Translations under genes and position numbers: made by a program
Assembly: GCA_963930775.1 (NCBI GenBank)
Contig: OZ005693.1
Location: 2,418,001-2,482,000 of the forward strand
Direction of reading: 5' to 3'
From: Cliona cf. orientalis
Lineage: Eukaryota > Porifera > Demospongiae > Clionaida > Clionaidae
DNA length: 64,000 nt
Shown here: positions 46,979-59,500 of the stretch, piece after piece
Numbering within the stretch: the stretch's first letter is position 1
How the letters are laid out: every line of letters starts with the position of its first letter
The notes under the pieces: model-generated
Seen by the model: the letters and a program-made list of their open reading frames with translations, nothing else
Told to the model about the DNA's origin: nothing
Databases searched by the model: none

Positions 46979-49900
46979 TCATATGATCACCCCCATCTCG
47001 TGGAGGAAATCGCTAGTCTCTTGCTCTGATTTGTACTGTTTGATGGTCTTCACCGCCACTGTCATGTTCTCGGATCTGGCTCGAACCAGCGAGGCCTTGT
47101 ACACCTTACCAAACTGACCTGTATACAGTGTAGTGTTAGCCTTGCGCCAGGCTCTCCTTTATTTTTCGCGCGGGAGAGCCTGGTGCGAAGGCTAGTGTAG
47201 TGTAGCTACCTTAGGGTGACAATTGTTTGCAGGTACATTTTTCTGTGATTTGGACTTAAAAATACAATTTATGAGTACTAAATTTTGCGATTTGTATATA
47301 AATTATGTGAAAGTGGTACGGGGTTGACTGTTGATAAATTCTACTGCTCTGTAGTGCATACAGCTAATGTTAGCGGGTACAAAATTTTGAATTTTTGGAC
47401 CAATTCGCAGAAAAATCAAATGTTGGTAACCGCAAAAAATAGTCGACACCCTATGGTGCCAGTTAGGTGATTAAGGAGCTACAATAAATTGTACCTATGT
47501 ACACTATCAAGTGCTGTTAAAATTTTAATTAATTTTGCACATGTCAGTTGTTTACAACTTAAGAGGAGCCCTGCTCTCTGATACCACAAGAGCATAATTT
47601 TGGGAAATAGATATTAAATAATTTAATTGTGATAGATCTACTATCAGGGGAAGAACCAGGGGATTAAGATACACGCATGCACACACACCTTTGCACCTAT
47701 AATACAGTATTATGCAATCTTTACATGCATGGCACATGCATGTAGCCAGTGGAATCTCTAGTTTTTTAGCAACCAAACGAAAGTTACTATAAAGAGTATT
47801 AGTAGTCTAAGAGTATTAGGTACTATTCCATGTAGATAGTCTACTGGAATACTTGTTATTGTTTGTGATACTCTAGTAAAATTAATTAATTGGGATACAT
47901 CTTAACAGGCTAGGTAAACAACAAACTATAATTATTTTTATGCAAAGGGTGTCTATGGTGAACTGCAGGTACATATATGGATTGGCATGGGTGCAGATGA
48001 ACCGACATGCACGTACACAAAAATGAAAGCTACTTGACAATGTATTGCACCCAGCGATTCAGAAATAAGAGGGCCCACAGTATTTGAGACTATAAGAGCC
48101 ACCTACCTTCACCGATTTCCTTAAGATCCTTCAGTGCTGATCGCTGCATAAACAAAGCCTGCTTTCTTAGAAGAGAAAGGGGATCATTCTTTGGTAGTGG
48201 ACTATGAACTGGAGTAGTTCCGGTACCTACAAGCATGATAAAAATATATCTACATGTACATACACCATTACAACAAAAAGTGTATTGTAATAGTTTTGTC
48301 TATGTTTAGCATGTTATATTATATGTAATTATACTAACTTGCTTTTGCCCAATCCGGTCTTTCTTCATATGCTTCAGGAATATCTCCTGTGACCAATCTG
48401 TAAAATTTGCAGAGTTATGTTTTTCTTTTAGCCAAAACATAGCTACGTAATACTTACAGTGAAGATTTTGATGTCCCATCTGTTTCACTGAGTAGTCTGG
48501 CTGAAAGAGAAACCACATGCATGCAAAGGTCACATAGACACCAGAGACTGTGGGAGGATAATTGTGCTTAGACTAAGCTAAACTGCGGGGAATTCCTTTC
48601 AATTATGGCCATCATCATTAATCACAACATTGCCTCACCCAGCTTAAATTTGATGGCGTTTGCTGTCTCAGCAGTGTTCAATAGTCCCGCTGACTTCCTA
48701 CGCTGCATAGGAGGAGCAGATTCTTCATGATCAGTTGATTCAACAACCAGAGTTGGAACAGATATCTCTTCTCTTTCACCCTCTCCTTTGTCACCTTTCC
48801 CATTCTCTTTCTCACTGGCCAATGGGACTGCGTTAACATACACCGAATGCTCTTGGCCACCGTGCATGCTACTATCCCCATTCATACTGTCTGTGGAGAG
48901 ACTCAGCTGTGATGGTCGCTGTCGGGAATTTGTAAGAGAAGCAGCTGATCCTGATGATGCTTTAGACATCGCTGGATCAGGTTTTGGTGGGCGTGGGGGA
49001 GGTGTTGTCACGGCTCGTACAGCAGCTACCTTCTCTGGAATGGGGTCATTTCCATTCTGAGGTTGGGTAGCAACTGTCCTCCTAAGCATGTCGATGAGGT
49101 GTTCCATCTGGTCGGAGTTGAAGCGAGAGAGTCTTTTCAATGTCTTTGACACATCCATGGGACTCTCTGGGGAAGGGAGGGTGGGGTCAGATGATCTGGA
49201 GGATATCGGCTGGAGGAAGCCAACTGATTGCATTAGTGTGTATTCTTCCTCCCTCAATCTATCCATTGACGACAGTTCTGGATTCAGCTTCATAGATACC
49301 GCAACTGTGCTGCTATTTTTTGTCAGGGTACCGGTAGTAGAATAGGTTGACGCAGGCTCTGGTGCAGATTCAGGCATAGTGTCCTGAATGTAATCATACC
49401 CGGGATCGGACTCTTGTGACAGCGGTCTTGGTTTAGGCTCATCCCTATAATGACCCGCTTCTTCAGTGCGTGGTTCAGGATCGTCAGATACAAAAGCCTT
49501 TTCTATCACATAATAGGATGAGTCAGGAACTGTTACGGCTGGTGGCAGCGCTGGTATCTTTGTTTTGTCTGAGGCAAAAGCCGTAGCTACAGCAGTGGTT
49601 GATTGTGGAGGGAGATAGCCGTATGCTCTATTATTCTGCATCTTGGGGAAATCCGTTCCTTCACCACGATTGGGTGACACTGATTGGTTGCCTCGCTGTT
49701 GTATGTGTACATGTGGTGACTTCATTAGCTGCTGGTGTGGATGCTGCATACTAGCAATGTCGGGAGAAATGAGCTGTGTAAGGGCCTTCACCCAGCTGTC
49801 GCGCTCATCCTGAAAGTTTGTTTTAAAAGGCAATTCCTTAGTTATTATAAACCATTACTTCACCAAATAGGCAATGGTTATACATACCTTTGACGAAGCA

Positions 49901-52209
49901 GTCAGTTTCAACTTTCCCTCTTTTCCCTTGGTATTGATTTCAAAAGAGTTATCGGATTTACTTTTGTCTTGAGAACTAGCACTAACATCAACAATATCGC
50001 TCAGTTTTACCTCCCCTTTCGCTTTCTATTGATATTATAGAGTGTATACTTTAATTTGGAAAAATTATGTGCAATGAGATACTGACCTCTTCATAGTACA
50101 CTAAGCTGACTGTTGAGTCAGATGTGGTTGAAATTTTGAAGGTGTACTCTTTCTTGTTCACCGTTCCCCTCCCACTTAGACTCCGGGATCTGCGAAGAGA
50201 GCCCGTTCCTCTTCCTTTGAACAATATCAGCTTACCAGGCACACCAATCTACGTAGTTTGTATGATTTATTACACTGTTTGTCACAATCAGTAACGTTAA
50301 CAAGCTAGTATGTCAGTAAATATACATAGACTGTCTACATGGAATAGTTTCTTATCATGCTATCAATAGTACTATACTATAGTAAACTTTTTCAAACGTC
50401 ATGCATCCACTTGTGCGATCACCTTCGATTACTTGCACCCAGTTAATATACTATCTATAATTATTGTACAGACACCACTGTCTGTATATAGAATTCTCCT
50501 CCCACATCAAGCATAATAACATCTTGACAGTGTGTGTAATTAATCCATGTAGAATAGGTTGGAGAACAACTCAAGTCGTACTAGTTGTTGAACAACTTTC
50601 AGTCTCCTTGATATCAAATTTTTTATCCGATGATCTTATATGACAAATTGAAAGCTCTACTAAATCATAATAATCTCTATTATGTGGATCAACACCTTGA
50701 TAGGCTTAGATAAACACTTAGGTTACACATGCAAAGTGTGGGTACACTGGTGTATGAATTGAGAATATAATATTATATGCATCCCCAGCTGATGACGCTG
50801 CTGAATTTTACAGAACTATCCCTGCTGTAATCAACAATGGTGATAGCCTAGCTCATATCATGTGTCCCCAAAAATGTACTGAAAAGGATAACTAACGTTC
50901 CTGACTTGTGTATGTATTGGGAGGGTAAAATGCTATCTAAACTATTCCGAGTACTCTAATGGGTCAGAAAATTGCTCATAGATTAGCTAATTACTTACTG
51001 TACCTTGATCTTCTCCACAGATTGATTTGGCATGAAATTAGTGGTGGTATTTGGTGGGGAGTTGTCACCAACCAGCTGCAAGTACTCATGAACTGTTTTC
51101 CCCTCGGGACCAATGCTCACATAAGGTGATGGGGATGCGACAGATTCAGCTCGACTTTTGTGCGTGCTGGTACCATCAAGCATCTTGACCAAATCGAGCT
51201 TACTCATGTGCTGGTAGTCATGATAAAAATCATCCTGTGAGTTTTTGACAGTTTTTGACATTTCTTCAAGGTTTTCGAGCACCTGTAGAGCACTAGGTCT
51301 CTCGTCAGTCATATTATCAAGACACCTCTCGATGATGTGAGTCAGTAGATGACGCTTGCCCATCTTTTGATGTAGAACGCTGATGTATTTCTCTCGTCGT
51401 TCAATCTCACTTCTGGCACAGAGCTGCCTCTTGCTTTCCTCCATGTAGGTAGCCGGTAGAAGATCCCTAGGAAACTCCTGAATGATAGTGTATAGGGCTA
51501 GATGACCGTACGAGAACATATCAATCGTGGAATCGTATCTTGCTCGTGTATGAACTGCCTCAGGTGGCATGTAAACTGCCGTTCCTGGCGTTTGAGTCAT
51601 TGTCATAGCTACCGTGTCGGAGTCGATGATAAGAGCATTTCCAAGATCGGTGATCTTAGCTTGCATGGCGAGGGTCAGAAGGATGTTACGAGTTGTCAGA
51701 TCTCGATGAATGATCTGTGGTTTGTGATTGTGAAGGTAGACAAGACCCTTAGCGGTATCACTGAGGATGGACACCTTGAGGTAGAGGGGAATGTCTTCTT
51801 TCTTTTTGTTACTCCCATCGAGAAGATCTTCAAGACTCATTGCAAGCTTCTCCATGACTAGTGTCGGGTGGGTGGCATTTGTGAAGATATGTAATCCAAG
51901 AAACTGTACAATGTTTGGGTGTCGAACACTTGTCATGATTCGACACTCTTCCACAAACCGACTGATGACTCTGTCCACCCCCTGCGTCCTGGGATCGAGC
52001 AGTGAACTGTGTAGCTGTTTTGCAGCACAGAGTGTGCCCTGTACGTAGAGCTCATCCACCACTCCAAATGATCCATTTCCCAGCCGTTTGCATTCAGCTG
52101 TCTGTCTCACTCCCTTGAGCAGGAATGGCTCTAGCTCAGGGTATGCTGCCAGTTGCTGGGGAAAGTCAATCCTGCTCAGAGAGTGAATACTACTGAGTCT
52201 TGTTGCCAT
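46979..52209 (-). CDS. KIN-C: TKL-like kinase-PH-linker protein, truncated in the tyrosine kinase
   Basis: Exons 52209-51004, 50248-50087, 50025-49888, 49809-48639, 48500-48458, 48397-48339, 48226-48107 and 47118 to a stop at 46979-46981 give 1012 residues. Exon lengths up to the last equal those of KIN-A (1206, 162, 138, 1171, 43, 59, 120). The last exon has 5 extra bases (191 against 186) that create a TGA right after HEMGV, cutting the tyrosine kinase in the alpha-C region. The TKL-like kinase (HRDLTTRN, DLG, YMPPEA), PH domain and linker with YTLM and YVNA stay open. The long exon's ORF appears to start at an ATG at 49833, but that ATG lies in the intron. The stop might trigger mRNA decay, so this may be a pseudogene as a whole. 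Confidence 0.75.
47137..47194. mobile_element. 58-bp miniature inverted-repeat insertion in KIN-C
   Basis: Inverted ends tagccttgcgccaggctctcc and, reversed, tagccttcgcaccaggctctcc, with a 9-bp duplication gtgtagtgt (47128-47136, 47195-47203). KIN-A has the empty site at 883-891. It lies just upstream of the acceptor of the tyrosine-kinase N-lobe exon, and the duplication preserves the acceptor. A 9-bp target suggests a Mutator-like origin. Confidence 0.8.
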
Positions 52210-52645
52210 TGTTGAGCGATGCAGTGTTAACGTTGCACAGGGAGCTCGAGCTTTTTGCTTGATGAGGTTTTAGTACTCAGCAGCTATAGCATTTCCGTTG
52301 CGGCGATAGTTGGTAGTGGTCGTCGATGTGACCAGCGCATGCGCAATCGACCACATTAGCCATGAAAAAATGCATTGAACAAAGCATAATCATATTATTC
52401 TGAGACACTCAGCTAGATGTATGTTGGCATTTTAACAGACTAACAAGAAAATTAAACTGGTACACACAATTGTAGTAATAGTATATTATATAGTATTACA
52501 TTAATAAGCTTTGAGGGAAAGTTCTTGTGAAAAAAATTGGTTGAAAAAAGCTGGTTGGGGATAATTATATGACTAGTTATAGCTAAAGAGTAGGTACACA
52601 AAATGTGTGGTGGACTGGATGATCAACATTGGTATATACATGCAT
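52210..52645. other. KIN-C upstream region / ANK-IV 3' flank
   Basis: 436 bases separating the ANK-IV stop from the KIN-C start. Homologous to the same interval in the other cassettes. Contains the conserved GCGCATGCGC block; nothing else recognised. Confidence 0.55.
52335..52344. promoter_or_regulatory. NRF1-like palindrome upstream of KIN-C
   Basis: GCGCATGCGC 126 bases upstream of the KIN-C ATG, in the same conserved block as in KIN-A and KIN-B. Confidence 0.45.
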
Positions 52646-53499
52646 CTAACATCTAAAAAGGTATACAGTTTGAAGCTTCTGGCGGAGCTGCTTGAAGGTT
52701 GCACCTTCCGTCGAACTCCACTTTGTTAGCATACACAGAGCCTGTTGCTCTTTTTTCTCTTTCTTGATCTCCTCTATTTCCCTTGCAGTGATGGAGAGGA
52801 GGGAGGCAAGGGAAGGCCAGTGATCACCAACAACTCCAGCAAAGGACTGAAGGAAGCCATCGTCTGGCTTATGATTGCCGCCTTCAATTAACTTCTCTTG
52901 AAGTGCGATAGTTTCAACTGTAGTTAAAATGGAACAAAATACTTACTAAATATAGTTACTACTGTACAAATTTTTATGGACCAATTAGGGTAATACCCTA
53001 GGTTGATCATACAAGATAAACCTAGTTATAAGTATACCGAATTTTCATGGATAATCTGGCTAATTTATATCTAGTAGCTGCATATACTTACAAAATACAC
53101 CAGTGGGGAGGAAGGTTGGTGCATGGGTGGAGCTATTATTATACCTTGTTCTTTACAAATATTGTCTGCAGCAACATTCTGCTCAATCTCTTTGAGAGCT
53201 TTGGCCAACAGCCACCAGCAAGAGGGACCTGGTGACTCCATCCATTTCACTATCATCTCTTCTTTCTTTGATGCGATCTGTGCTTTGTCAGCATCAATTG
53301 CCCGCAAAATTTCATAGGGTACATGAAGGGCTATACCCAACTGCTCCCATTCTTGAATGACATCTTTTATGTATGACAAAACTATGGACATATTCATTGG
53401 AAAATACAAACCTAGATTTAAGAAGAAAGGCAGTCAGTACAATAACAAGTTGCATATATTATTGTATAATAGCTAGCTGCATCATGTCAAGACCTTTTT

Positions 53500-53536
<37 letters not shown>

Positions 53537-56500
53537 GCAGGGGGAAGCTTCCTCCAAAATTTCCATTCATAGTGCTAGCTACATTATGACACAAGAATAT
53601 ACCACAATATAGCCTCAAAATGCCAGTGAGTATTTACACGAGTTGAAATTTATTAATTACTCTTGTTCCCCTGTATAGCATTGAAAGCTGGGAGGGTCAG
53701 CCTGAGGATAATTGATTCAGTTGAGTCTCAAAATGCATCAATTTTCATGCTTCATGCATAGGCAGGAGGAAACATAACCCCTCCCACACTCACCCCCTAC
53801 AGCTGCATTATCAACATTGCTCCCCGCCCAATTTTATACAACCCTTGGGGGGAGGGAATTATGATGGACCTACAGTAACTCTCATTTCCAAACATCCATG
53901 TACATAATTATCATTAATTTTTAATCATGCACCTACCCCAAAAAGTATATTTCCTAAATATATCGAGATGTGATGAATCAAGAAATGCTCGTCCACCGAC
54001 ACTGACAACTTTTTTCTTTCCTTCTTTGATAACACGTTCAATTTCAGTTATCTCAAATAGTTTATCTTTATTCATGAAAGAAGATGTATTATTCGATTTT
54101 AGCAGAAAATGGTAGAGTGAGACAGTGCTACAAAATTCGGCTTTGGCTTGCAAGGTCTTATTGATGATTTTGCTCAATATACTTGCCCATTCATTTGAAC
54201 CTCCTTCTGATTTTGTGATTACAACGATTCCTTTGTTATCATTGACCATTTCAAAAATGCATTCCATTCCTTCCTCCATGAGCCAGCGGATTCCATTATT
54301 CCACATGGTACAACGACGATTATGAGCTGAGATTTCATTGGATTCTGTTATATTGCAGTTTGCAATAGGTAGGGCAAAAGTGAATGCTAGTCTCAGGAGG
54401 AGTACATGCAAAAATCGAGTTGGTAAATAATCAAATTTCCCTGTACACTTGGCATACCATCCAATGCTGAAGTTAAGTAGCGGATCAGTGGGCCAATTGC
54501 TTTGCTCACTGTCCAACTTACATAATGCGGGAAAATAGAGCAAATTTTTCTCAGGAGTGCTGGCACTGTTTGACACTCCTGAGGAATCAAGTCCTACATC
54601 AGCACAAGTAAACTCTTGACAGTACTGGAGCTGAACTAAACATTCTTTAGTGATGTGCTCTGGAAGTAGCTTAGCTAAGTAGCTTTCTGGGAGGATTCCC
54701 ATGTTAGCATATTGAGGGCCAATTGAAGAGCTGAACATTTCCATGGCAGATTGTGAAAAGAGATTTTGATGTACTTCATGTGTCAATGAAGACAGATTTA
54801 GTAATAAGAGGTAATCATCTAGCCTATCTCCATTCTGTCCAATCATCATCAATAAACCAATATCATGAAGTTCTTTCACAATGGGAAAGAGTAAATCAGC
54901 TATGGAAGGTAAGCATATATTGGTATCCTTGATATGGTTTAGTAAATCTTGAAATTTGCAAGCAACAACATTACTGAAGTCTTTTTCTAGCATTCCGTGA
55001 AGAAGGGATGCCTCATATGAAATGCTGCAAGGGGCTGTATCCTTAGATATTTGCTGCAAAATGTTTTCGATGCTTCTTGTTGAACGAGGCCAAGAGCAGT
55101 TGGATGATACCACTTCAACAATATTGAAAATTTCATCATATTGATTCTCATGGGCATGTAAATATTGTCTCATGCTCTCGATTTTACTAACACAGTCAGT
55201 CGAACTCAGACAGTCTGAATGGCTTAAGATAACAACAATTTTCAGTCTGCATTGGCTGTCCAAAGCTTTCCCATGATAGGCAACAAACGATAACCAGTAG
55301 CCAATTTCATTGTGAATGGTCATAATGTCTTTCCTCAAATCAGTAACAACAAAATAAACATTGCTTCCAACAGCAGAGCACGAAACCATCTCAAGAATGG
55401 CTGCATGTGAGGAATAATATTCTTGATCACCAGCAAAATCAAAGTATAATAGCCGTCCAGTCTCCTTGCTTTGGTGAACTGATGGAACTATCCCAGCTGT
55501 ATGAGGTGGGACATCAGCTTCAGTTACAGTAAATAAGGAAGAAAATATTCCTTTTCGCTTCAGTGATTCAACTAGAGTACTCTTACCGGATCCAGGATTC
55601 CCCAATACAAATACTCTGGTGATAGCCTGTTGACCTGAGTACTTTTGTAAGGATTTAGCTCGAAGCTCTTCATATTCGTGCTGGATTCTTTTATGCTCAC
55701 TTTTTACATATTCTCTAATCACTTTCTTAGTGGAATCTTCTGTTGCAAGATCAAGTACAGTCTTTCCTGCCTTATTCCGAACATAGACAGGGGCATGGTA
55801 TTCATACAATAAAAATCTTACAGATTCAGTTTGTCCAGCTAAAGATGAAAGATGTAAAGGGGTATTACCATCTTCATCTACACAATGCAAAGATAGATGG
55901 AAGACCTCTATCAGGGTCTTGGCAGTTGAGGTGTGGCCCATTGCAAGAGCATCGTGTAGCAAACTTTGTTTTTTGAAGCCCCTGGAATTAGGACTGACAT
56001 GATAATCTAAAATTAAATTGACCACTGTACTAGTATAACCACCTTGTACTGCTGCATGAATTGGTTGATCATCGTTATTATCCTTGATAGTCACATCAGC
56101 TTTAAACTCTGAGATACACATTCTAATGAGAGCATGGCCATTTTCAGTTGGTAATTGAGAACAAATCAAATGGAGTGGAGTTTTTCCATTTAAATTCCTG
56201 CTATCAATAGGGCAGTCATACTTCTTAACAAGTAGAGTAACTACTTGTTTGTGGCCTTGAAGAGCTGCTATATGAATTGCTTTATTTCCTTGATCATCCA
56301 AAACAGAAGAAGAATCTAAGTTGAAATCTGAAAGGAGTACATCTATCAAGTCAATAGATCCACGCTCACAAAGTTGTCGCAAAAGTTTACTGTCGATTGT
56401 ACGCAAATTGGAATCACACAACTTAAACAAAGTAAGTTCATGTCCCATTGAACAAGCCTTCTTAAGTGGAGTGTCATAATCTTCGTCTCTGACAGTTATA

Positions 56501-59500
56501 TCTGCCTTGCTGGCTATTAGGAATTTAGCTATTCTGGTATGACCACCAACACAAGCACAGTGAAGAGCAGTCTGCCCCCGACAGTTTCTATGATCTATTG
56601 GACACTGGTTGCTGTAATTAGTAGTTACAACCTCAGCTATTTCATATTGCCCATGCTGAGCTGCAGTGTGAAGAATTGTGTTCCCATCTTCGTCAAAACT
56701 TCCTGGGTCATAGTTGAACTTTGATATTAGTTCCTGTAGCATTGTGGTAAATCCTCCAGCAGCTAGTTGGTGAAGGAGTGGTTTGGACTCAACACCTCTG
56801 ATATGTGGTTTGAGGTCATACTCTGTAGAGAGGATATGTACAGCTTCAGCATCACCTCTCTTGATTAAAAGATCCAAAGGGGTATTATTATCCTTGTCTA
56901 GAGCATTGCAGAACCTTTTGTTACCACCTAGCATGCTTTCAGAGACTAGCACTTTTGAAACATTAAGATGACCACAAGAGCATGCCATGTGAAGTGGTGT
57001 CTGCTTATTTATATTCAAAACATGAACAAGACTGCTATATTTCTTAACAAGCAGAGAAACTGCTTGTTTGTGGCCTTGAACTGCCGCTATATGAATCACT
57101 TTATTTCCATGGTGATCCAAAACAGAAAAAGGGTCTAAATTAAAATCTGAAAGAAGTACATCTATCAAGTCAGCAGATCCACGCTCACAAACTTGTCGTA
57201 AAAGTATGTGATTGATAGTATGCAAACTGGTACCAAACAATTTAAAACAGGTATGTAAATGGCCCCTTAAAAAGGCCTTCTTAAGTGGAGTATCACCATC
57301 TTCATCTCTGACAGTTATATCTGCCTTGTTGGCAACAAGGAATTCAGCTACTTTAGTATGACCGCCCATACAAGCATAGTGGAGAGCAATCTGCCCTTGA
57401 GAGTTTCTGTGGTCTATTGGACACTGATTGCTATAGTAAGCAATTAGTAATTTAGCCATTTTATATTGCCCATGCTGAGCTGCAGTGTGAAGAATTGTGT
57501 TCCCATCTTTATCAGGACAAGCTGGGTCATAGTTGAAGTTAGATATTAGTTCCTGTAGCACTGTGGTAAATCCTCCAGCAGCTAGTTGGTGAAGGAGTGG
57601 TTTGGACTCAACACCTATGATATGAGGTTTGAGGTCATACTCTGTAGAGAGGATATGTACAGCTTCAGCATCACCTCTCTTGATTAAAAGATCCAAAGGG
57701 GTATTGTTATCCTTGTCTAGAGCATTGCAGAACCTTTTGTTACCACCTAGCATGCTTTCAGAGACTAGCACTTTTGAAACATTAAGATGACCACGAGAGC
57801 ATGCCATGTGAAGTGGTGTCTGCTTATTTATATTCAAAACATGAACAAGACTGCTATATTTCTTAACAAGCAGAGAAACTGCTTGTTTGTGGCCTTGAAC
57901 TGCCGCTATATGAATCACTTTATTTCCATGGTGATCCAAAACAGAAAAAGGGTCTAAATTAAAATCTGAAAGAAGTACATCTATCAAGTCAGCAGATCCA
58001 CGCTCACAAACTTGTCGTAAAAGTATGTGATTGATAGTATGCAAACTGGTACCAAATAATTTAAAACAGGTATGTAAATGGCCCCTTAAAAAGGCCTTCT
58101 TAAGTGGAGTATCACGATCTTCATCTCTGACAGTTATATCTGCCTTGTTGGCAACAAGGAATTCAGCTACTTTAGTATGACCGCCCATACAAGCATAGTG
58201 GAGAGCAATCTGCCCTTGAGAGTTTCTGTGGTCTATTGGATACTGATTGCTATAGTAAGCAATTAGTAATTTAGCCATTTTATATTGCCCATGCTGAGCT
58301 GCAGTGTGAAGAATTGTGTTCCCATCTTTATCAGGACAAACTGGGTCATAGTTGAAGTTAGATATTAGTTCCTGTAGCACTGTGGTAAATCCTCCAGCAG
58401 CTAGTTGGTGAAGGAGTGGTTTGGACTCAACACCTATGATATGAGGTTTGAGGTCATACTCTGTAGAGAGGATATGTACAGCTTCAGCATCACCTCTCTT
58501 GATTAAAAGATCCAAAGGGGTATTGTTATCCTTGTCTAGAGCATTGCAGAACCTTTTGTTACCACCTAGCATGCTTTCAGAGACTAGCACTTTTGAAACA
58601 TTAAGATGACCACAAGAGCATGCCATGTGAAGTGGTGTCTGCTTATTTATATTCAAAACATGAACAAGACTGCTATATTTCTTAACAAGCAGAGAAACTG
58701 CTTGTTTGTGGCCTCGAACTGCCGCTATATGAATCACTTTATTTCCATGGTGATCCAAAACAGAAAAAGGGTCTAAATTAAAATCTGAAAGAAGTACATC
58801 TATCAAGTCAGCAGATCCACGCTCACAAACTTGTCGTAAAAGTATGTGATTGATAGTATGCAAACTGGTACCAAACAATTTAAAACAGGTATGTAAATGG
58901 CCCCTTAAAAAGGCCTTCTTAAGTGGAGTATCACCATCTTCATCTCTGACAGTTATATCTGCCTTGTTGGCAACAAGGAATTCAGCTACTTTAGTATGAC
59001 CGCCCATACAAGCATAGTGGAGAGCAATCTGCCCTTGAGAGTTTCTGTGGTCTATTGGACACTGATTGCTATAGTAAGCAATTAGTAATTTAGCCATTTT
59101 ATATTGTCCATGCTGAGCTGCAGTGTGAAGAATTGTGTTCCCATCTTCATCAGAACTTGCTGGATCATAGTTGAAATTTGATATTAGCTTCTGTAGCACT
59201 GTGGTAAATCCTCCAGCAGCTAGTTGGTGAAGGAGTGGTTTGGACTCAACGCCTCTGATATGAGGTTTGAGGCCATATTCTGTAGAGAGGATATATACAG
59301 CTTTAGCATCACCTGTCTTGATTAAAAGATCCAAAGGGGTATTATTATCCTTATCTAAAGCATTATGGAGTTCTTTGTCACCCGCAAGTATGCATTCAGA
59401 CAGTAGTGCTTTTGAAACATCAAGATGACCATGAGAGCATGAAATGTGAAGTGCTGTCTGCTTATCTTCATTCTTAACATCAACAGGACAGTTGAATTTT

